Source: Laburnicola sp. R22_1
Taxonomy: Eukaryota > Ascomycota > Dothideomycetes > Pleosporales > Didymosphaeriaceae
Direction of reading: 5' to 3'
Assembly: GCA_014281115.1 (NCBI GenBank)
Contig: JACONQ010000006.1
Span: 2,294,001-2,358,000 of the forward strand
DNA length: 64,000 bases
Part shown: positions 59,183 to 64,000 of the stretch, one piece after another
Layout of the letters: every line of letters starts with the position of its first letter
How positions within the stretch are numbered: position 1 is the first letter of the stretch
The notes under the pieces: model-generated
Told to the model about the DNA's origin: nothing
Seen by the model: only the letters and a program-made list of their open reading frames with translations
Databases searched by the model: none
Made by a program: the position numbers and the translations under genes

Positions 59183-59362
59183 TATAAGATAGTGGAGATT
59201 ATAGTAATTCATAGTGATATGGGTTGACTATAAGAAAAGAGGTGTGTTATTACTATGGAGGACCGAGGGCCTGAAGGTGTATGGGTGAGGCTAGGCATAA
59301 GGTTATTCCGGCCGAGGTCATGTGACCAAGGACCGACCATATAGCCATGCGGCAGTCTTACA
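59183..59362. repeat. 180-bp solo LTR (family F), inserted in E
   Basis: Absent from the matching part of C3. Ends TATAAGATAG and CAGTCTTACA form a terminal inverted repeat once one or two transitions are allowed (TGTAAGACTG expected). Flanked by a perfect TCTAC duplication (59178-59182, 59363-59367). No internal coding sequence, so it is a solo LTR left by LTR-LTR recombination, or less likely a small non-autonomous element. The body (about 59260-59350) is GC-rich, with a GGTCA-TG-TGACC palindrome, and looks little touched by RIP. Confidence 0.75.
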
Positions 59363-59544
59363 TCTACTAACCTTGTATAGAAGGTCTTGTCCTAAGTTAA
59401 AGTGAATCTGACTTAAGCGACAGCGTACTAAGCCTATAAGGCTTGTTAAGAAGCCTTTAACTAAAGCAATGTGCGTTAGGACTATAGCTAATAGGCCCTT
59501 AGGTGTCTTTACTATTAGTTTTATACTACCCTATATAGTAATTT

Positions 59545-59707
59545 TATAGCGGTTATTGCTGCAAAGCGAAAGTCGGGAAAACACTAATTTAATTATATGT
59601 GTGTAGTAGCTAAGATATATACTGCTAGATAGGATAGATAGTAGTAAATAAGTGTAGGCAGTAATGAGCTAGCATAGGCAACAATAAATAGTCCGAATAC
59701 CGTTACA
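59545..59707 (-). repeat. 3' LTR of C5
   Basis: 163 bp, plus-strand TATAGCGGTTATTGC...ATACCGTTACA. Confidence 0.92.
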
Positions 59708-59753
59708 CACCTCCTTATCCTGTAGTTAGTTAATAACGTAAGGATAATCTCTC

Positions 59754-62700
59754 CTATATATCTACTGTGCCTTAAAGTCAAGAGTATAGATTTATAAGGT
59801 GTAGCTACCTTATAAACTTAGCATGCTTCTAATATAGTAGCACCTTAGTTATGCTGTTAGTAGGCATCCTATTAGTAGATCGCTATTGTACGTAGAGTCG
59901 TCCTTGCTCTACTTTCTAGCGGATCTAGCTCTGGTGTATATTAACATACTTGAGCTTAGTTGCCAGTTTGTCTTAATCTTTTATAACAATCCTAATAGTC
60001 TGCTAGTTATTATATAAGATAGTTAGAGTAGTGTAAAGCGTTAGTAAGAGGCTATTAAAAAGGCGTAGCCACTCCTCCATTGCTGAGCCTGTAAGGGAGA
60101 GCGCGAGTAGCTCTGCCTTAGTAGTTGATTTAGTGACTGTACGCTGCAGGGTAGACTTTTAGTTAATAGTTATCCTAAACAACTGGAAAATATATTCTTG
60201 AGAGCTGCGGCGAGTCTCTAGGTCGTTTGCGAAAGTAGTATCAGATACTCTAAAGAAGATAGGATCGTAATAATCTTCTTCTATAGTTATAAACTCTTAA
60301 ATCTCTTGCTTAGCTGTGCAAGCTTCAAGCGCGTAGTACTTTGTCTCTAGGACGTGACGCTATACTTTGCGTATAGAGTCTACGTAAGCTTATCTGGGGT
60401 TTGTGAGATGTAAAGCGTGTATTACATACGCGCGTGCTAGATCTAGTCGAGTAAACTGCGTTAGAAACGCGAGATGGCTAACGAGCTTCTAGTAGAGCTT
60501 CGTACAAGCTGCGTTGGGTTCCTCTATAGATAGTTCAAGGTAGTTAACCATCATAGGTACTTCTGTACGGCGGCCAGTAGACGTTATGCCATACTTTGCG
60601 GCTACTTTGTCAATGTAGGCATCCTGGAGCAGCCAGAGTTTGTGGGCGGCGATGTCTCGGATAACGCGTATGCCTAAAAACCACTTAAGTGGACCAAGTC
60701 GCTTTAGTTAATAGTACTCGCTAAGCTTTTGCTTGAACTACTAGTAGAGCTTAGTATTGTGTAGGTGAAAGGCCATAACGATATTGTTAACGTAGACAAA
60801 TAGTATAAGCCACTTGTTTGTGTACACACATAGAAAGCCTAGCATAGGCTTTATTCCTAGTAACTATAGCGTCCTGCGGAGCTTCTTGTACCATAGTAGC
60901 GGTGACTCCTTTAATCCATAGAGAGCGCGGAGTATCTAGAGTAGTTCTCTATCTTCTTAAAATCCGTCTAGCGTCTGCGCGTAGAGTAGACAGTTAAGTA
61001 GGGCATTAAGAAAAGCTATTAGTACATTGTATTAAATCAGCTCTAGCCTAAAGTGATTAGTAATAGCGATGATTGCTCTAAAGGTGCGTGCTGCGAGTGT
61101 GGCGGCGTAGGTGTCTTTGTATAGCTGCTGAAAATTACCTCTAATTACTAATTATGCCTTGAATTGTGAGAGGAAGCCGTCCTTATTAAATTTGTAGGTA
61201 AACACCCACATAAGTGGTAAGACCTTAGTATTAATATTTGCTACTATCTTTGCAGTCCTAGCAAAGCATCCTTTATTCTATATATTATGGTATTCTTCTT
61301 AACCTGCTTATCGAAACTTAGCACCATGCGGGTGAGTCTCTAGGTCTCTCCAGGTCCTCGGCGGTAGCGAAACCTATAACTAATAAATCCTAAAGATAGG
61401 CTGCGGCTTTAGCGCTATTATAAACGCGTGTAGGTAGTCATTAATGCGTATTCTATAGGAAATCGCGTGTGTCTAGTATTTGGTTGCACTAGTAAGGTTG
61501 TTAGTGCGCTACTGCTATTAGCGTGAGGTTGTAAGTATATTTAACTCGTCAATTTCGAGATTTCTACGTCTTGGCGCATTGTTTGTGTGTCGATTAGGTA
61601 GATAGTCAGGGATTTGGGTTGCAGAAAGCTCTAGATCTCGTTCTATTAGGAGAACTTCGGCCGGAGTATCGTTATTCCGTTGCCGGCTTACGTGAGGCGC
61701 AGGTAATATAGGCATAAGTAGCCCACCCCCTAGAAATAGATCCTCTACATCCTCGTTAACTCTATTAATTTCCTTAACTCTGCTCTCACCCCCTACATGC
61801 TGCTGGCTTACGCGAGCTGTAGCTGCAGATATGTTGCGCGTCTTATTACGCGTCTTATTACGCGTCTTATTACGCGTCTGCCTAAGCGTCATAAGCTCTT
61901 CAATAGTAATATTATTAGATTTAGCTTCTTTTAGAAAGGCAAGCAGCTCTATAACCTCTTTAATAACTAACTCTGCTGCGTAGCCTTCTAGTCCTTTATA
62001 AAATCGCGTTGGTTTGAAAATAACGTCTCTAGCTCGAATTACTCTGTTCTTTGTCGGCAGCCAGATCCTAAAGATATTCGTCAAATCATAGCCTACAAGA
62101 TGTTCTATAAGAGCTCTGGACTCCAGCTTGTCGCCTCTCTTAATAGACGGATTTCGGACATACGCTCGACAGCCTATAGGGTATAGGTAGTTCACCTTCG
62201 GCTTTAATCCCCATACAATCTCATATAGAGTCTTCTAATCTAGTGCTTTGGTTAGTGTACGATTTAGTATGTATGCTGCTGTTCTAAACAGCTTGTTTAA
62301 TAATAATTTTGGCAGGTTTCCTTCAAGCCTCATGGCTTAAGCTTAAATAATAATAATCTTGCCTACTCGCTCTATAAGGCCGTTTTGCTTATCTGCGTAG
62401 TCTGCCCGCAGCTTATATTGGATTTCTAGCTTAGCGTAGAGTTCTTCTAATACGTTTAGTGCAACTCTATATCCTTAGTTGTTATTAGTCTTAATTGCAG
62501 TGACGTCGCTATTAAAGATACGCTGTATCTTGCGAACCTTTTAGACAAGCCAGCGGCTTAGGAATGCCTTCGTACGCTGTGAAAAGCAGTCAACTTTATG
62601 CCACTTACTATACTAGTCTACTATGTAACCTGCAACTCGGTTACTATTAAGACAAGCGTCTATGTCTTATAGCAAAAGCTAAATAAAGTCTACAGCAATA

Positions 62701-64000
62701 TAGTAGAATTTCCTAGGTGCAAAGTCCTTCTACTATTTTCTAGAGACTTGCTTTATGAGTTTCGATTTAACACATACACTATAGAAGTCGCTATCTTTGC
62801 CTTCTACTTATAAGCCTTTTATATAGTTGGCTAGCTTCTTAATTGCCTTCTTGCCTAGATGGCCCCAGGTGCTATAAGCTGTCCTATAGTCGACTATAAG
62901 ATCGCGTCAAGAGTCCTTTAAAGGTTAGTAGGTAGTGCTAAAGGATAATAATAGGCGTATGTCTGGGCGGCGACTAGCATTAGCGTCGACTAGCTAGTGA
63001 CCATTGTCATACTCTAGTTAAGTAATAACAGTTTTCTTACTAACTTTGTACAGTAAATCTTATCCTAAGTTAAAGTGGATCTAACTTAAGCGACAGCGTG
63101 CTAAGCCCATAAGGCTTGTTAAGAAGCCTTCGACTAAGGCAACGTGTGTTAGGACGATAGGTAATAGTCCTCTTAGTGTTTTCACGGTTAGCTTTATGCT
63201 GCCCTATATAGTTATCTTAATACGGCCTATTTCTGCTCCTACAAAATTGTTGGCACTGGCCTTATACTCTCTTATCTATCTAGGCTAGAACTTAGTGTTA
63301 ATAATATAAGTGTTTAAACCAGAATTAAGTATAAATTAGTTGCTTAATAAGTCGTAGCTGCTAATATTGTTAAGCGTCGATAGAGCCACTAACTCCTTGG
63401 TAGGTTTGACACTATTATTAAGCATTAGATCCTTATTGCGCTCGTCGCGCTTATTAACCATAATGGTATTGGATACCATATATTGTGCGGTGTAGGTCAA
63501 TAGATTAGAAGGAGGCTTGCCATTATTAATAGTGATTGCAGGCTCAGAGTTTAACTAAGTTGCCTTCTAGTCCTATATAGCTTTCTCCACCCTTGCTTTT
63601 AAGCTCGAATCCTTAGTAAAGGCCGCTGCCACTTTCTTACTACCCTCCTTATTGTCGAATCCTTAGAGTCTATAAGGCGCATCTGGGTTCATTACCTAGC
63701 ATCTCGACCATGAGTGTCTTTTGCCACAGAGGCATACACTACTCTATGTAGGTTTATTATCTTGTGGTGTTACTGGCTTTGCTATCTCTAGCTCTGTCGC
63801 GTGTACGCTAAAGCCTATACTAATTAGGCGTGTACGCTTTAGGTATGCTGAGAACTTGGCAATATAGTTTTCTACTAAGGGAACTGTCTTACTAAGCCTC
63901 TTCTTCTAGATTAGGTCTTATAGACCTGCTGTTCCGTATTTGGGGTCAATTGTCTTGCAGGCGACTAGAAAGTCTTCCTACGCTTAGGTGTCTTTAGTCT
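59754..64000 (-). pseudogene. C5 gag-pol, partial (Gag middle to RNase H), many premature stops
   Basis: Stop TAG at 59754-59756, 47 bp from the LTR as in C3. Longest clean stretch is 61518-62195 (end of integrase plus the TRN-repeat linker, which here has four to five TRNK-type units where C2 has three). Knuckle near 63735, protease near 63320, integrase 62300-62900, RT 60700-61250. RT active site reads YVNN-type near 60790. The first part of Gag is outside the window. Confidence 0.88.

Larger units (their letters stand above)
50623..59544 (-). pseudogene. element E gag-pol (C-terminal part through integrase), interrupted by C4 and a solo LTR
   Basis: Coding pieces 50623-52259, 57530-59182 and 59368-59544. 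The stop TAG at 50623-50625 lies 47 bp from the LTR, as in C3. RNase H spans about 50650-51180; RT about 51300-52200, with the active site near 51655 mutated to an Asn pair (YVNN-type). After C4, the linker between RT and integrase (57530-58010) has small indels relative to C. The integrase core spans 58100-58950 and its zinc site is near 58990. Sequence before that is cut by C5. Heavily stop-ridden. Confidence 0.82.
30830..64000 (-). mobile_element. copia element D (A-like, older), 3' part; host of A2, L2 and E; runs off right edge
   Basis: The outermost layer of the right half. Its 3' LTR (30830-31069 plus 36546-36621, 316 bp) is longer than and diverged from the A LTR, but shares its ends, TAGTACTATTT core and polypurine tract. 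Interior pieces seen are 36622-36959 and 43216-45136; the rest of D lies beyond E, outside the window. It was hit by A2 in the LTR, LINE L2 in the RNase H region, and E in the integrase C-terminal region. Subfamily of A rather than the same family, judging by LTR length. Confidence 0.8.
45137..64000 (-). mobile_element. copia element E (C-like, older), 3' part; host of C3, C4, solo LTR and C5
   Basis: Minus-strand element inserted into D after AGATC (45132-45136). Its 3' LTR is 45137-45242 plus 50499-50576 (184 bp), clearly related to but longer than the C LTR. Interior pieces are 50577-52259, 57530-59182 and 59368-59544; the N-terminal part lies right of C5, outside the window. Divergence from C includes indels, unlike differences between C copies, so E is a distinct subfamily and the older host. 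Confidence 0.82.
59545..64000 (-). mobile_element. copia element C5, 3' part, runs off right edge
   Basis: 3' LTR at 59545-59707 (163 bp, first TG mutated to TA), polypurine tract as in C3, then gag-pol read on the minus strand to the window edge. Left flank AATTT (59540-59544) should be its target duplication; the partner is outside. Inserted in E's integrase zinc/pre-integrase region. Confidence 0.92.

Noticed and set aside
59593..59781. Small hydrophobic open frame crossing the C5 LTR (similar at 23518-23715)
   Set aside because: Spans the LTR/polypurine junction and has no conserved start; a chance frame in the LTR.

Overview
This is a gene-desert segment of a nuclear fungal genome, made almost entirely of dead, nested retrotransposons. 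The element families (Ty1/copia with single-ORF gag-pol, and Tad1-like LINEs) and the decay pattern (C-to-T and G-to-A transitions on both strands, many CAG/CAA-to-stop and TGG-to-TAG changes, almost no indels) point to a filamentous ascomycete (Pezizomycotina) with repeat-induced point mutation (RIP). I cannot name the species. I find no host protein gene, tRNA, rRNA or CRISPR array. By my count about 97 percent of the window is transposon; only about 2 kb is unassigned AT-rich sequence or microsatellite.

Layout. 1-2400 is the 5' part of a minus-strand LINE (L1: ORF1 with three zinc knuckles, start of ORF2 endonuclease), lightly mutated, next to a 197-bp Ty3/gypsy-type LTR (2447-2643). 3467-24641 is one plus-strand copia element, family B (TSD AATAG). 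It is split by a minus-strand family A element (3953-9432, TSD ATCTT) and by a plus-strand family C element, C1 (13220-23754, TSD CTATT), which is itself split by C2 (16358-21622, TSD AATAA). A perfect 15-bp tandem array (24721-25138) follows, then a complete minus-strand B element, B2 (25233-30382). From 30830 to the right edge is one deep nest. An old A-like element D (minus) has its 3' LTR split by A2 (31070-36540, plus, TSD ATAGG), its interior split by a full-length LINE L2 (36960-43200, 15-bp TSD, TAC-repeat tail), and is then split by an old C-like element E (minus, from 45137). E carries C3 in its LTR (45243-50493, TSD AAATA), C4 (52260-57524, TSD AATCT), a 180-bp solo LTR of another family (59183-59362, TSD TCTAC) and C5 (59545 to edge). 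D, E and C5 continue beyond the window.

Internal check on the map: removing nested insertions and one TSD copy each gives B = 5150 bp, the same as uninterrupted B2. C1 = 5265 bp, the same as C2 and C4. The gag-pol spans of B and B2 are both 4665 nt and stay in frame, so decay was by substitution only. The least damaged protein-coding copy is C3.

Most interesting observations: (1) the fully resolved nest; (2) primer-binding sites directly abutting the 5' LTRs that match the anticodon arms of tRNAs rather than their 3' ends (initiator-Met type for C, Lys-CUU type for A and B), implying half-tRNA priming with both primers ending at about tRNA nucleotide 39; (3) the unusual C-x-C-x3-H-x4-C knuckle of family C Gag; (4) the solo LTR with a GC-rich, little-mutated body. 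I see no new protein system beyond these.
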